DNA of 64,000 bases from assembly GCF_001401755.1 (NCBI RefSeq), contig NZ_KQ474104.1:79824-143823 (forward strand), read 5' to 3'. A program made the position numbers and the translations under genes. The notes beneath the pieces are model-generated. The model saw only the letters and a program-made list of their open reading frames with translations. It was not told the DNA's origin and did not search any database. Of this stretch, positions 1 to 8,446 are shown piece after piece. The stretch comes from Aquimarina longa SW024 (GTDB lineage Bacteria; Bacteroidota; Bacteroidia; Flavobacteriales; Flavobacteriaceae). How positions within the stretch are numbered: the first letter of the stretch is position 1; every line of letters starts with the position of its first letter.

Positions 1-367
1 CATAGGTAACGCTACACTGCAGATAATAGTATGGATGTCTAAGATCGTATACTCCTTATAAGCTATCATATAAAAAAATAATGTATTAGTATAAAGTGGT
101 AACAACTTTATCTATACCGTTCTCTAATTGCCAAATTACTTATGGGGTAGGAACAAAAGTAACGATTGGCAATGTATATTATATCGGACTAAAGTAGTAA
201 AGGGAAATAGAAGAAACAACTGCTATGCTTCTTTTTCGATAAAGTACTTATTGTAGGGATACGCTACTATAGCATCCTCGTATGACTATGATACACTACC
301 CTTAGCAAAAATAGCTTGTCAGAGGTTTCTGATAAATGGCCCATTAGACGTTAGAAATTGCCCGTTT
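1..367. other. Intergenic left edge, no gene seen
   Basis: No reading frame with a plausible start and protein-like composition was seen on either strand. The sequence is AT-rich and lacks an obvious terminator or promoter. It may be the far upstream region of a gene outside the window. Confidence 0.5.
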
Positions 368-720
368 AATGTATAAGAAGATAAAAATACAGTTCCTGAC
401 ACGCTAAACTGCCTAAAAAGTACTCATCGGGGGTTCCCGATTGGCTGAACTGCCTAAAAACAGCGCGTCGGGAACTCCCGATTCGTAGAACTGACCAAAA
501 ACAGCTCATCGGGAACTCCCGATTGGCTGCCCTGAGTAAAAACAGCGCGTCGGGAACTCCCGATTGGTTAAACTGACTAAAAACTAGCAACCGGAAATTC
601 CGATTGGTTAAATTGACTAAAAAATACTCATCGGAAGCAATAATTGATTAAAATAAGTAAAAACGACTTATCAGAAGAATTAGAGATCCAGAGCTTACTA
701 AAAACATGTAACAACTAAAA
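368..720. repeat. 41-bp tandem repeat with palindromic core
   Basis: About eight head-to-tail copies are present. Unit starts, judged by the CTGNCTAAAAA segment, fall at 409, 450, 491, 532 and 573 (period 41) and then at 613, 653 and 694 (periods 40, 40, 41). Units 2 to 4 contain the near-palindrome TCGGGAACTCCCGA at 468-481, 509-522 and 550-563. Unit 1 has a variant at 427-440. The right-hand copies lose the palindrome and become AT-rich, so the array decays towards the DUF6261-like gene. There are no unique spacers, so it is not a CRISPR. The function is unknown. An open frame on the minus strand across the array is an effect of the repeat. Confidence 0.85.
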
Positions 721-869
721 AAAATAATTTTTTCTTAAAAAAAAGGTAACAATATCGAAACGTAGCACATTAACTAATAAAAAACTGTATCTCCATTCCT
801 TTTTTATGTATCATAAAAAAATGGCTTGTAGATATATGTATCATATAGTAATCCATAATTCATTCATAA

Positions 870-1592
870 ATGATAGAAACAATAGATATTTCCAAACTAC
901 GTAATGATGAGTACATCCAATTCATCACCGATATTATTAGTATTAGTAAAAATGAACGTGCTGTAGTAGAATTGATCAGAGATCAATTAACACCAATAGA
1001 AAATCACAAAGAAGAACTAGATACCGTTTTTAAAAAACAATTAGGGAGCGACACCTCTGATTATCTAAAGGAGTTAGACCAGCATAGAGATTTTGCTACT
1101 ATAGGTATCAAAAAAGTTATCGAAGGATATGCCTATCACTATGCCCCTGAGATAAAAGAAGCTGCCAACCTTTTATTAGATAACATGTCTAAATACGGTT
1201 CTCAGATCTATACCCAGAACTATCAGGCACAGACCACCACAACCCGTAATTTAATTAATGACTGGACTACAGATACCAATCTAAATAATGCGATACAAAC
1301 ATTACATCTCACTAATTGGGCATTAGAATTAGATACTGCCAATAAGAACTTTAACACCACCTACCTTGATCGTAATACAGAACTATCAAAAGCTAGCGAA
1401 ACCAGTGTTACCAGTCTTAGAAAAGAAGCTGCTACTCATTACAAAACTCTAATCGCACATATCAGTTCTCATGCCACACTACATGCTACAGATGCTCTTA
1501 ATAGCCTTGTAGAACAAATTAATACCTTAGTTAATCAATACAGTAAATTACTTATCAACAGAAGTAACCGACAGAGTAACGATAACGAGTGA
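870..1592 (+). CDS. DUF6261-like cytosolic helical protein
   Basis: This 240-residue protein has no signal peptide or membrane segment. The sequence is rich in Leu, Glu, Lys, Thr and Asn with heptad-like spacing and looks almost entirely alpha-helical. Overall length and style resemble the Bacteroidota DUF6261 proteins, whose function is unknown. That match is from memory and is moderate. The gene stands alone: it is preceded by the decaying 41-bp repeat array and followed at once by a strong hairpin terminator, so it is probably monocistronic. No catalytic motif could be recognised. The ATG at 870 is the first in-frame start and the protein begins cleanly there. Confidence 0.7.
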   Translation: MIETIDISKLRNDEYIQFITDIISISKNERAVVELIRDQLTPIENHKEELDTVFKKQLGSDTSDYLKELDQHRDFATIGIKKVIEGYAYHYAPEIKEAANLLLDNMSKYGSQIYTQNYQAQTTTTRNLINDWTTDTNLNNAIQTLHLTNWALELDTANKNFNTTYLDRNTELSKASETSVTSLRKEAATHYKTLIAHISSHATLHATDALNSLVEQINTLVNQYSKLLINRSNRQSNDNE

Positions 1593-1601
1593 GTTAATTC
1601 T

Positions 1602-1630
1602 AAAAAACCTATGCGCGCATAGGTTTTTTT
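1602..1630 (+). terminator. Rho-independent terminator after DUF6261-like gene
   Basis: A perfect palindrome (AACCTATGC facing GCATAGGTT) is flanked by A-run and T-run and starts 10 bases after the stop codon. Because both sides carry homopolymer runs it could work in both directions. Confidence 0.85.
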
Positions 1631-1659
1631 AATACTTTAGCAAAAAAACGACTCATACT

Positions 1660-2541
1660 ATGAACTATACAGATAAAATGCTTCGTGATGGAGCGCTAAA
1701 AGGAAAAAACATTGTGGTAACTGGTGGGGGCAGTGGACTAGGAAAATCCATGACTCGTTATTTTCTAGAGTTGGGCGCTAATGTAGCGATTACCTCTCGT
1801 AACTTAGAGAAATTACAAAACACCGCAAAAGAATTAGAAGCAGAAACCGGAGGTACATGTTTACCCGTACAATGTGATGTAAGAGAATATGAGCAGGTAA
1901 CTGCTATGAGAGATCAGGTTCTAGAAGCCTTTGGATCTGTAGACGTACTTCTTAATAATGCTGCAGGAAACTTTATATCCCCTACCGAGCGATTATCACA
2001 TCGTGCTTTTGATACCGTTATTGATATTGTGCTTAAAGGAACTAAAAACTGTACACTTGCCTTTGGTAAACATTGGATCGATACGAATTATAAAAACACT
2101 GTAGTTCTTAATATTGTCACTACCTATGCATGGACAGGATCTGCATATGTTGTTCCTAGTGCTACGGCAAAAGCTGGTGTTTTAGCAATGACCAGATCCT
2201 TAGCTGTAGAGTGGGCAAAATACGGAATGCGCTTTAATGCCATTGCACCAGGGCCTTTCCCTACTAAAGGAGCATGGGATCGTTTACTCCCAGGAGATTT
2301 AAAAGATAAGATAGATATGGCAAAACAAGTTCCTCTAGCACGTGTAGGTGATCATCAAGAGCTTGCTAACCTAGCAGCCTATCTAGTTTCTGATTTTTCT
2401 GCCTATGTTAATGGAGAAGTAGTAACACTAGATGGTGGTGAGTGGTTAAAAGGTGCCGGACAGTTTAACCTTCTAGAACAAATCCCAGAAGCAATGTGGG
2501 ATCAGTTAGAAGCAATGATCAGAGCCAAAAAAAACAAGTAG
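1660..2541 (+). CDS. 2,4-dienoyl-CoA reductase-like SDR oxidoreductase
   Basis: This 293-residue short-chain dehydrogenase has the NAD(P)-binding TGGGSGLG at 21-28 and NNAAGN at 99-104. The usual YxxxK is absent: residue 167, four before Lys171, is Ser. Instead Tyr156 lies 15 residues before Lys171, and the segment around VVPSATAKAGV is very like mammalian mitochondrial DECR1, which uses the same displaced Tyr/Lys pair. The ending (MWDQLEAMIR) also matches that family. The likely role is NADPH-dependent reduction of 2,4-dienoyl-CoA during unsaturated fatty acid beta-oxidation (family inference). It is a single gene between two terminators. Confidence 0.85.
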   Translation: MNYTDKMLRDGALKGKNIVVTGGGSGLGKSMTRYFLELGANVAITSRNLEKLQNTAKELEAETGGTCLPVQCDVREYEQVTAMRDQVLEAFGSVDVLLNNAAGNFISPTERLSHRAFDTVIDIVLKGTKNCTLAFGKHWIDTNYKNTVVLNIVTTYAWTGSAYVVPSATAKAGVLAMTRSLAVEWAKYGMRFNAIAPGPFPTKGAWDRLLPGDLKDKIDMAKQVPLARVGDHQELANLAAYLVSDFSAYVNGEVVTLDGGEWLKGAGQFNLLEQIPEAMWDQLEAMIRAKKNK

Positions 2542-2566
2542 TTATTAACAATAATAAAAGCACATT

Positions 2567-2597
2567 AGGCTACCCACAATAAGGGTAGCCTTTTTTT
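2567..2597 (+). terminator. Rho-independent terminator after SDR gene
   Basis: Stem AGGCTACCC (2567-2575) faces GGGTAGCCT (2583-2591), followed by a run of T. It separates the SDR gene from parA. Confidence 0.9.
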
Positions 2598-2678
2598 ATT
2601 GACAACTGTTAACATTTTTCGTTTTTATAATATATAATTAATTGTATTTTTATCGCTAATAAATCCAAATCTCCCCAT

Positions 2679-3443
2679 ATGGGTAAAATAATAGCAATTG
2701 CCAATCAAAAAGGAGGAGTAGGTAAAACTACGACCTCTGTTAATTTAGCAGCTTCTTTAGGAGTTTTAGAAAAGAAAGTACTATTGATCGACGCCGATCC
2801 ACAAGCCAATGCCACATCGGGATTGGGATTAGATGTAGAAACAATCGAAAAAGGTACCTACCAGATTCTAGAACATACCGTAAAACCAGAAGACACTGTT
2901 TTAGAAACTAGCGCTCCAAATGTGCATATTATTCCGGCACATATTGATTTGGTAGCCATAGAAATCGAACTTGTTGATAAAGAACAACGAGAGTATATGT
3001 TAAAAAAAGCGCTCGAAGAGATCAAATCACACTATGATTATATTCTTATAGACTGTGCTCCATCGCTTGGGTTATTAACCCTAAATGCGTTAACAGCTTC
3101 GGATTCGGTTATTATCCCTATCCAGTGTGAGTATTTTGCATTAGAAGGATTAGGTAAACTGCTAAATACCGTAAAAAGTGTTCAAAAAATACATAATCAA
3201 AGTTTAGATATAGAAGGATTACTACTTACTATGTATGACTCTAGATTACGATTATCAAATCAAGTCGTAGAAGAAGTTCAGAAACACTTTAATGAAATGG
3301 TCTTTAAAACAATTATACAAAGAAACATTCGCTTAAGTGAAGCACCTAGTTATGGTGAGAGCATAATTAATTATGATGCCTCTAGTAAAGGTGCTAGTAA
3401 TTATTTAAGTTTGGCACAAGAAATTATTAAGAAAAACACGTAA
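2679..3443 (+). CDS. parA: Chromosome partitioning ATPase ParA (Soj)
   Basis: This 254-residue deviant Walker-A ATPase has the P-loop KGGVGKTT at 11-18, LLIDADPQANAT just after residue 34, and the Walker B-like ILIDCAPSLG near 121. It binds DNA non-specifically as an ATP dimer and moves ParB-bound origin regions apart. Length is typical for chromosomal ParA, and no N-terminal HTH is present as in plasmid ParA types. parB follows 6 bases downstream. The order parA-parB-DUF5683-dapB-lepB is familiar in Flavobacteriia. I saw no clear ParS palindrome (CACGTG core) in this window. Confidence 0.97.
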   Translation: MGKIIAIANQKGGVGKTTTSVNLAASLGVLEKKVLLIDADPQANATSGLGLDVETIEKGTYQILEHTVKPEDTVLETSAPNVHIIPAHIDLVAIEIELVDKEQREYMLKKALEEIKSHYDYILIDCAPSLGLLTLNALTASDSVIIPIQCEYFALEGLGKLLNTVKSVQKIHNQSLDIEGLLLTMYDSRLRLSNQVVEEVQKHFNEMVFKTIIQRNIRLSEAPSYGESIINYDASSKGASNYLSLAQEIIKKNT

Positions 3444-3449
3444 AGATTC

Positions 3450-4358
3450 ATGGCGAAGGCAGTAAAAAAACAAGCACTAGGAAGAGGATTATCAGCCTTA
3501 TTAAAAGATCCTGAAAATGATATAAAATCTGTAGAAGATAAAAATGCAGATAAAGTAGTTGGTAATATTATAGAATTAGAACTAGACAGTATTGATGTTA
3601 ACCCATTCCAACCTCGTACTAGTTTTAATGACGAAACATTACGAGAGCTTGCAACTTCAATAAAAGAAATTGGCGTTATACAACCCATCACAGTTCGTAA
3701 ATTAGATTTTAATAATTATCAACTCGTAAGTGGTGAGCGTCGTTATAGAGCCTCTAAACTAGTTGGATTAAAAACAATACCCGCCTATATACGTATAGCT
3801 GATGACCATGAGTCATTAACAATGGCACTGGTAGAAAATATCCAACGACAAGATTTAGATCCCATAGAAATCTCATTATCATATCAGCGCCTAATTGATG
3901 AGATTAACCTTACCCAAGAGCAATTAAGTGACCGAGTAGGTAAAAAAAGATCTACCATAGCTAATTACCTCAGATTATTAAAACTAGACCCTATTGTACA
4001 AACAGGGATACGAGATGGTTTTATATCTATGGGACACGGTAGAGCCTTAATCAATATCGAAGATCAACAAAAACAACTCGATATCTATGAATCCATTATA
4101 GGAAAATCATTATCTGTTAGAGATACAGAAAAATTAGTACGCTCATTAAACAACCCATCAGAAACACCATCCAAAGAAACTGGAGCAACAACGATATTAC
4201 CAAGACATATTTCTAAAGGAATTAAAGAGTTTTCTGATTACTTTGGCGCAAAAATTGATATAAAAGTCTCCAACAAAGGAAGTGGTAAATTGATCATACC
4301 ATTTTCATCAGAAGAAGATTTTAAACGTTTAAAGAAACTTATAAATAGTGAAGACTAG
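3450..4358 (+). CDS. parB: Chromosome partitioning protein ParB
   Basis: This 302-residue protein carries, in order, an N-terminal GRGLSALL motif that contacts ParA, the ParB/Srx CTP-binding domain with the GERRYRA box near residue 100 and the ENIQRQDL segment near 132, a helix-turn-helix around LTQEQLSDRVGKKRSTIANY, and a C-terminal dimerisation region. It loads on parS sites near the origin and works with ParA. The start ATG lies 6 bases after the parA stop. Its 3' end overlaps the next gene by 11 bases, showing tight operon packing. Confidence 0.97.
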   Translation: MAKAVKKQALGRGLSALLKDPENDIKSVEDKNADKVVGNIIELELDSIDVNPFQPRTSFNDETLRELATSIKEIGVIQPITVRKLDFNNYQLVSGERRYRASKLVGLKTIPAYIRIADDHESLTMALVENIQRQDLDPIEISLSYQRLIDEINLTQEQLSDRVGKKRSTIANYLRLLKLDPIVQTGIRDGFISMGHGRALINIEDQQKQLDIYESIIGKSLSVRDTEKLVRSLNNPSETPSKETGATTILPRHISKGIKEFSDYFGAKIDIKVSNKGSGKLIIPFSSEEDFKRLKKLINSED

Positions 4359-4968
4359 ATTCTTTTATATTACTTTTTTTGTGATACTTTCAATTCAGAG
4401 TACTTTTTCTCAGGAAAATGAAGAATTAAAAGTAACTACAGAGAAGGTCGCCGTAAAAAAGAAAAAAAAGGAGAAAAAAAAGGAGAAAAAAAGCAAGATC
4501 CGACCTTATGAGCCCTTGGCTCCTGCTCGGGCAGCGTTTTACTCTGCCATAATCCCTGGACTCGGACAAGCATATACTAAAAAGTATTGGAAAATCCCTA
4601 TCGTATATGCAGCACTAGGAACCGGTATTTACTTCTATACCAGTAATAATGACAATTATAACCGCCTAAGAGATGCATATAAAAGACGATTAGCAGGTTT
4701 TACTGACGATGAATTTTATGGCTCTGGCACTACTCCCAGAATAAGTAATGAACAATTAATATCATTACAAGATCGATATCGCCGTGAGAAAGAATTATCT
4801 TTATTACTTACTGTAGGGATGTATCTTTTAAATATTGTAGATGCTAATGTAACAGCACATTTAATGCAATACAATATTACTGATGACCTCTCTTTTAAAC
4901 CAAAACTAAACATTAATGAGTTTGACTATAAGCCTAATTATGTAATGTCGCTCAACTATAGCTTTTAA
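4348..4968 (+). CDS. DUF5683 domain membrane-associated protein
   Basis: This 206-residue protein starts with GTG inside the end of parB (11-base overlap), which suggests translational coupling. A signal peptide ends near STFSQ. It is followed by a strikingly lysine-rich stretch (residues about 36-51) and then the DUF5683 core, whose PGLGQAY motif and short hydrophobic segments around YWKIPIVYAALGTGIYFY suggest membrane insertion. A second hydrophobic segment occurs near residue 155. Function is unknown. Its position between parB and dapB is familiar in flavobacterial genomes. Confidence 0.85.
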   Translation: MKTRFFYITFFVILSIQSTFSQENEELKVTTEKVAVKKKKKEKKKEKKSKIRPYEPLAPARAAFYSAIIPGLGQAYTKKYWKIPIVYAALGTGIYFYTSNNDNYNRLRDAYKRRLAGFTDDEFYGSGTTPRISNEQLISLQDRYRREKELSLLLTVGMYLLNIVDANVTAHLMQYNITDDLSFKPKLNINEFDYKPNYVMSLNYSF

Positions 4969-5013
4969 AAAAATACGTTTTTTAAAACTAGTAAACTATA
5001 ATACTATCAAAAT

Positions 5014-5712
5014 ATGAAAATTGCACTACTAGGATATGGTAAAATGGGTAAAACCATAGAAAAAATTGCAATAGAAAGAGGTCACACCATAGTACTAAAG
5101 GTAGACAAAGACACAACAACATATACTCTAGGAGATGCGGATGTAGCCATAGATTTTAGTATTCCCTCTGCTGCTGTAGATAATATTACAAACTGTTTTA
5201 ATGCTAATATACCTGTTGTATCAGGAACCACCGGTTGGCTAGATCACTATGATGCTATGATCAATCTATGTAAAGAAAAAAATGGAGGTTTTATTTATGC
5301 TTCTAACTATAGCTTAGGTGTCAATTTATTTTTTGAGCTAAATAAAAAACTAGCAAAAATGATGAGCCCACTAGAGGGTTATGACGTGAGTATGGAAGAA
5401 ATTCATCATACCGAAAAATTAGATGCTCCTAGTGGTACTGCTATAACTCTTGCAGAAGGGGTTATTGAACATACCAATAAAAACACATGGCAACTGGATC
5501 ATGGGGACCAACACACAATTGCAATCACCGCTAAAAGAATCGAAAAAATCCCAGGAACACACACTGTTACATACTCATCAGAGGTCGATGATATAGAGAT
5601 TACACATACTGCCCATAATCGTAATGGATTTGCATTAGGGGCTGTTGTAGCCGCAGAATGGTTAAAAGACAAAACAGGAGTCTATGAAATGAAAGATGTT
5701 TTAGGACTATAA
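5014..5712 (+). CDS. dapB: 4-hydroxy-tetrahydrodipicolinate reductase DapB
   Basis: This 232-residue protein catalyses the NAD(P)H-dependent second step of the diaminopimelate/lysine branch from aspartate. The N-terminal Rossmann motif GYGKMG lies at 7-12. The family signature EIHHTEKLDAPSGTA lies near residue 129 and contains the catalytic His pair and substrate-binding Lys. It is shorter than the roughly 270-residue proteobacterial enzyme, as is usual in Bacteroidota. It lies 45 bases after the DUF5683 gene in the same direction and probably in the same transcript. Confidence 0.96.
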   Translation: MKIALLGYGKMGKTIEKIAIERGHTIVLKVDKDTTTYTLGDADVAIDFSIPSAAVDNITNCFNANIPVVSGTTGWLDHYDAMINLCKEKNGGFIYASNYSLGVNLFFELNKKLAKMMSPLEGYDVSMEEIHHTEKLDAPSGTAITLAEGVIEHTNKNTWQLDHGDQHTIAITAKRIEKIPGTHTVTYSSEVDDIEITHTAHNRNGFALGAVVAAEWLKDKTGVYEMKDVLGL

Positions 5713-5768
5713 AAAGTGTAACACTTTATAAGTAACAACTACTTATATTAAAACAAATATATAAAAAA

Positions 5769-7337
5769 ATGACACTAACAGAATGGCTTATTTTTTTCCT
5801 AGTACTACAAGTAATTCACTTTTTAGGAACATGGAAATTATACAAAAAAGCAGGTAGAAAAGCATGGGAAGCTATTATACCTGTATACAATGCCGTAGTT
5901 TTAATGAAAATTATAAATCGCCCATGGTGGTGGGTGATCTTACTATGTATACCAGTAATTAATGTAATCATGCTACCTGTTATCTGGGTAGAAACCATTA
6001 GAAGTTTTGGCAAGAATACAACTACAGATACCATTCTTGTTGTGGTTACCCTAGGGTTATATATCTACTATATAAACTACATGCTAGAAGTAACGCACAT
6101 AGAAGATCGGAGTCTAAAACCCAAAACAGCGACAGGAGAATGGGTAAGCTCTATACTATTTGCAATCGTTGCAGCCACTATAGTACACACCTATTTTATG
6201 CAACCTTACACCATACCAACAGGATCACTAGAAAGAACATTACTAGTAGGAGACTTCCTATTCGTAAGTAAATTTCATTATGGTGCACGTACCCCTATGA
6301 CCGCGGTATCGTTTCCTATGGTACATGATACTATCCCAAAACTAGGTGTAAAATCCTACTTAGAAAAACCACAGTACCCATATTTTAGGCTACCTGGTTT
6401 CCAAAAAGTAAAACGTAATGATATTGTAGTATTTAGCTGGCCAGTAGATACCGTACGTTATTTTAGAGATCAATCTGGTAAACACTACTACAAACCTATA
6501 GACAAAAAATCAAATTATGTAAAACGTTGTGTAGGTGTCCCTGGGGATTCATTAGCCGTAGTAGATGGATATGTACATATTAATGGTAAACGAACTCAAT
6601 TACCTGATCGAGCACAATTACAATTCTCATACTCAGGAACCACTAAAGGAAATAACTTTAACTCACAAAGCATATATAATCGCTATAAAATAAAACTAGG
6701 CGAGTTTGGTTATAACAATACTCAGTTTAGTGCTGCAGGAATGACAGAAGATGCCGCTACTAGGTTTAAAAACCATCCTAACGTAGCAAGTATACAACGT
6801 AATGTAACCCCTAAAGGCGTAAAAGACTCTAATATATTCCCTAATAATGGTAAAGTAAATTGGAACTCTGATAACTTTGGAGCAATCTATATTCCTGAGG
6901 CTGGTAAAACAGTAAAAATGGATCTAAAAAGCTTCTCTTTATACCGAAGAATTATAGAAGTTTACGAAGGCTCCGAGATAGGAATCGAAAACAAACTATC
7001 TGTTAAAGGTACTCAAGTCCTTCTTAACAATACTCCTATAGATAGCTACACGTTTAAACAAGATTACTACTGGATGATGGGAGATAACCGTCATAATAGT
7101 GAAGATAGTAGAGCATGGGGATATGTACCTGCTAACCATATTGTAGGGAAACCTGTTTTTATATGGCTTAGTTTGGACTCTAATGCTAAAGGGTTGTTTA
7201 ATAAAATACGATGGGAACGTATGTTTACTACCGTAGGAGGAAACGGAACACCAACATCTTATTTTAGATATTTCTTAATTCTACTTGCTGGATGGATTAT
7301 ATATCGCCAGTACCAAAAAAGAAAGAAAAAAGCATAA
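5769..7337 (+). CDS. lepB: Signal peptidase I (LepB), large Bacteroidota form
   Basis: This 522-residue serine-lysine peptidase removes signal peptides at the inner membrane. The first roughly 130 residues hold several hydrophobic helices like a DUF5684-type membrane domain, followed by another membrane anchor. The catalytic Ser is in PTGSLERTL (the usual SGSMxPTL has changed Met and Pro), the general-base Lys is in YVKRCVGVPGDSL, and the C-terminal box is GDNRHNSEDSR. A C-terminal hydrophobic helix precedes a basic tail. The long insert between the Lys and GDNR boxes is typical of Bacteroidota enzymes. Confidence 0.95.
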   Translation: MTLTEWLIFFLVLQVIHFLGTWKLYKKAGRKAWEAIIPVYNAVVLMKIINRPWWWVILLCIPVINVIMLPVIWVETIRSFGKNTTTDTILVVVTLGLYIYYINYMLEVTHIEDRSLKPKTATGEWVSSILFAIVAATIVHTYFMQPYTIPTGSLERTLLVGDFLFVSKFHYGARTPMTAVSFPMVHDTIPKLGVKSYLEKPQYPYFRLPGFQKVKRNDIVVFSWPVDTVRYFRDQSGKHYYKPIDKKSNYVKRCVGVPGDSLAVVDGYVHINGKRTQLPDRAQLQFSYSGTTKGNNFNSQSIYNRYKIKLGEFGYNNTQFSAAGMTEDAATRFKNHPNVASIQRNVTPKGVKDSNIFPNNGKVNWNSDNFGAIYIPEAGKTVKMDLKSFSLYRRIIEVYEGSEIGIENKLSVKGTQVLLNNTPIDSYTFKQDYYWMMGDNRHNSEDSRAWGYVPANHIVGKPVFIWLSLDSNAKGLFNKIRWERMFTTVGGNGTPTSYFRYFLILLAGWIIYRQYQKRKKKA

Positions 7338-7370
7338 ACAAACATAATTATTATAAAAAAATATACTTAA

Positions 7371-7390
7371 TCCCGACTTAGGTCGGGGTT
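7371..7390 (+). terminator. Possible hairpin terminator after lepB
   Basis: Stem CCCGAC faces GTCGGG around a 4-base loop, but only a short T tract follows, so termination strength is uncertain. It falls between lepB and the WbqC-family gene. Confidence 0.5.
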
Positions 7391-7448
7391 ATAAAAATAG
7401 AACAGTATACCACTCGATACACTATGTGTATAAAAATTTATCATTATC

Positions 7449-8072
7449 ATTAAAACAACCCTACTCCATCCTATGTATTTTGGTCCTATCGCAAATTATG
7501 TTGCTATAGCACAATCTGATGTACTACTTTTTGAAAATGAAGATAATTATCAAAAACAGACCTATCGTAATCGTACATATATTTATGGAGCTAATGGTAA
7601 ACTTTTATTAACGATCCCTATAAAACATTCTAAAAAAGGAGTTAAGCAATTGTACAGAGACATCCGTATAGAAAATGATTTTCAATGGCAGTTATTACAC
7701 TGGAAATCATTAGAAAGCGCTTATAGGACTTCTCCATTTTTTGAATATTATGAGGATGAATTTGTTCATTTATTTAAAAAACCAAAAGAATTCCTCCTAG
7801 ATTTTAATTATGAATGTATGCAAGTAGTCATGGAGTGTTTACAGTTAGACATCCCTCTATCAAAAACAGACACCTATAATAAAGAACCTAAAGAAGCACT
7901 CGATCTAAGATATATTGTAAATGCTAAAAAGGAACAATCATACTCCATGCAGCCATATATTCAGGTTTTTGATGATAAGCAAGGGTTTATCCCTAATCTT
8001 TCTATTCTGGACTTACTGTTTAATGAAGGAACTAATGCCCTGACATATCTCGAAAATCAGTCAATTAGCTAG
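7449..8072 (+). CDS. WbqC family protein
   Basis: The protein matches the WbqC-like family of Bacteroidota: SDVLLFENEDNYQKQTYRNR near the N-terminus, then LTIPIKH and WQLLHWKSLESAYRTSPFFEYY. WbqC was named from O-antigen clusters; its reaction is not firmly known. The first ATG is 7473, but the frame stays open upstream and encodes KTTLLHP before that Met. This looks like the conserved family start (a short strand ending in LHP), so an ATT at 7449 could be the true start. If ATG 7473 is used the protein has 199 residues. The neighbours (lepB and DUF6122) support the call. Confidence 0.8.
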   Translation: MKTTLLHPMYFGPIANYVAIAQSDVLLFENEDNYQKQTYRNRTYIYGANGKLLLTIPIKHSKKGVKQLYRDIRIENDFQWQLLHWKSLESAYRTSPFFEYYEDEFVHLFKKPKEFLLDFNYECMQVVMECLQLDIPLSKTDTYNKEPKEALDLRYIVNAKKEQSYSMQPYIQVFDDKQGFIPNLSILDLLFNEGTNALTYLENQSIS

Positions 8073-8077
8073 TACTA

Positions 8078-8386
8078 ATGATCCGACCAATTATACACTA
8101 TGGATTTCATTTTATAATCCCTTTATTGATCGCCGTACTTGTTTATCCAAAACAATGGAAAAAAGTGTATTTCATTTTTATAGGAGCAATGTTAATTGAT
8201 CTCGATCATCTATTTGCTAATCCTATTTTTGATCCAAATCGATGCAGTATTGGGTTTCACTTTTTACATAGTTATTATGCTATTTTAGTATACTGTATTA
8301 CGCTATGTTTTACTACAACTCGGATCATCGGAATAGCATTACTATGGCATATCATCACCGATCAGGTTGATTGCTGGATGATCTAA
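8078..8386 (+). CDS. DUF6122 family small membrane protein
   Basis: This 102-residue protein has three or four hydrophobic helices. The conserved polar features are an early HYGFHF, a central LIDLDHLFANPIFDPNRCSIGFH, and a late HIITDQVDC. The His/Asp pattern inside the membrane resembles metal-dependent membrane hydrolases of the YdjM/LexA-binding type, but this is only a resemblance. It starts 5 bases after the WbqC-family stop and is probably cotranscribed. It converges on the minus-strand EEP gene. Confidence 0.8.
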   Translation: MIRPIIHYGFHFIIPLLIAVLVYPKQWKKVYFIFIGAMLIDLDHLFANPIFDPNRCSIGFHFLHSYYAILVYCITLCFTTTRIIGIALLWHIITDQVDCWMI

Positions 8387-8446
8387 AAACCACTAAAAAG
8401 CTATAAAAACGCTATAAAGAAAGGTAGTAACTATTAATAATTAATA

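Noticed and set aside
366..590. 74-codon minus-strand frame in the left repeat array
   Set aside because: It is made of 41-bp repeat translations and has no protein-like composition outside the repeat.
368..720. CRISPR array
   Set aside because: The repeats are directly adjacent without unique spacers, and no cas genes are nearby. The same applies to 53061-53281.
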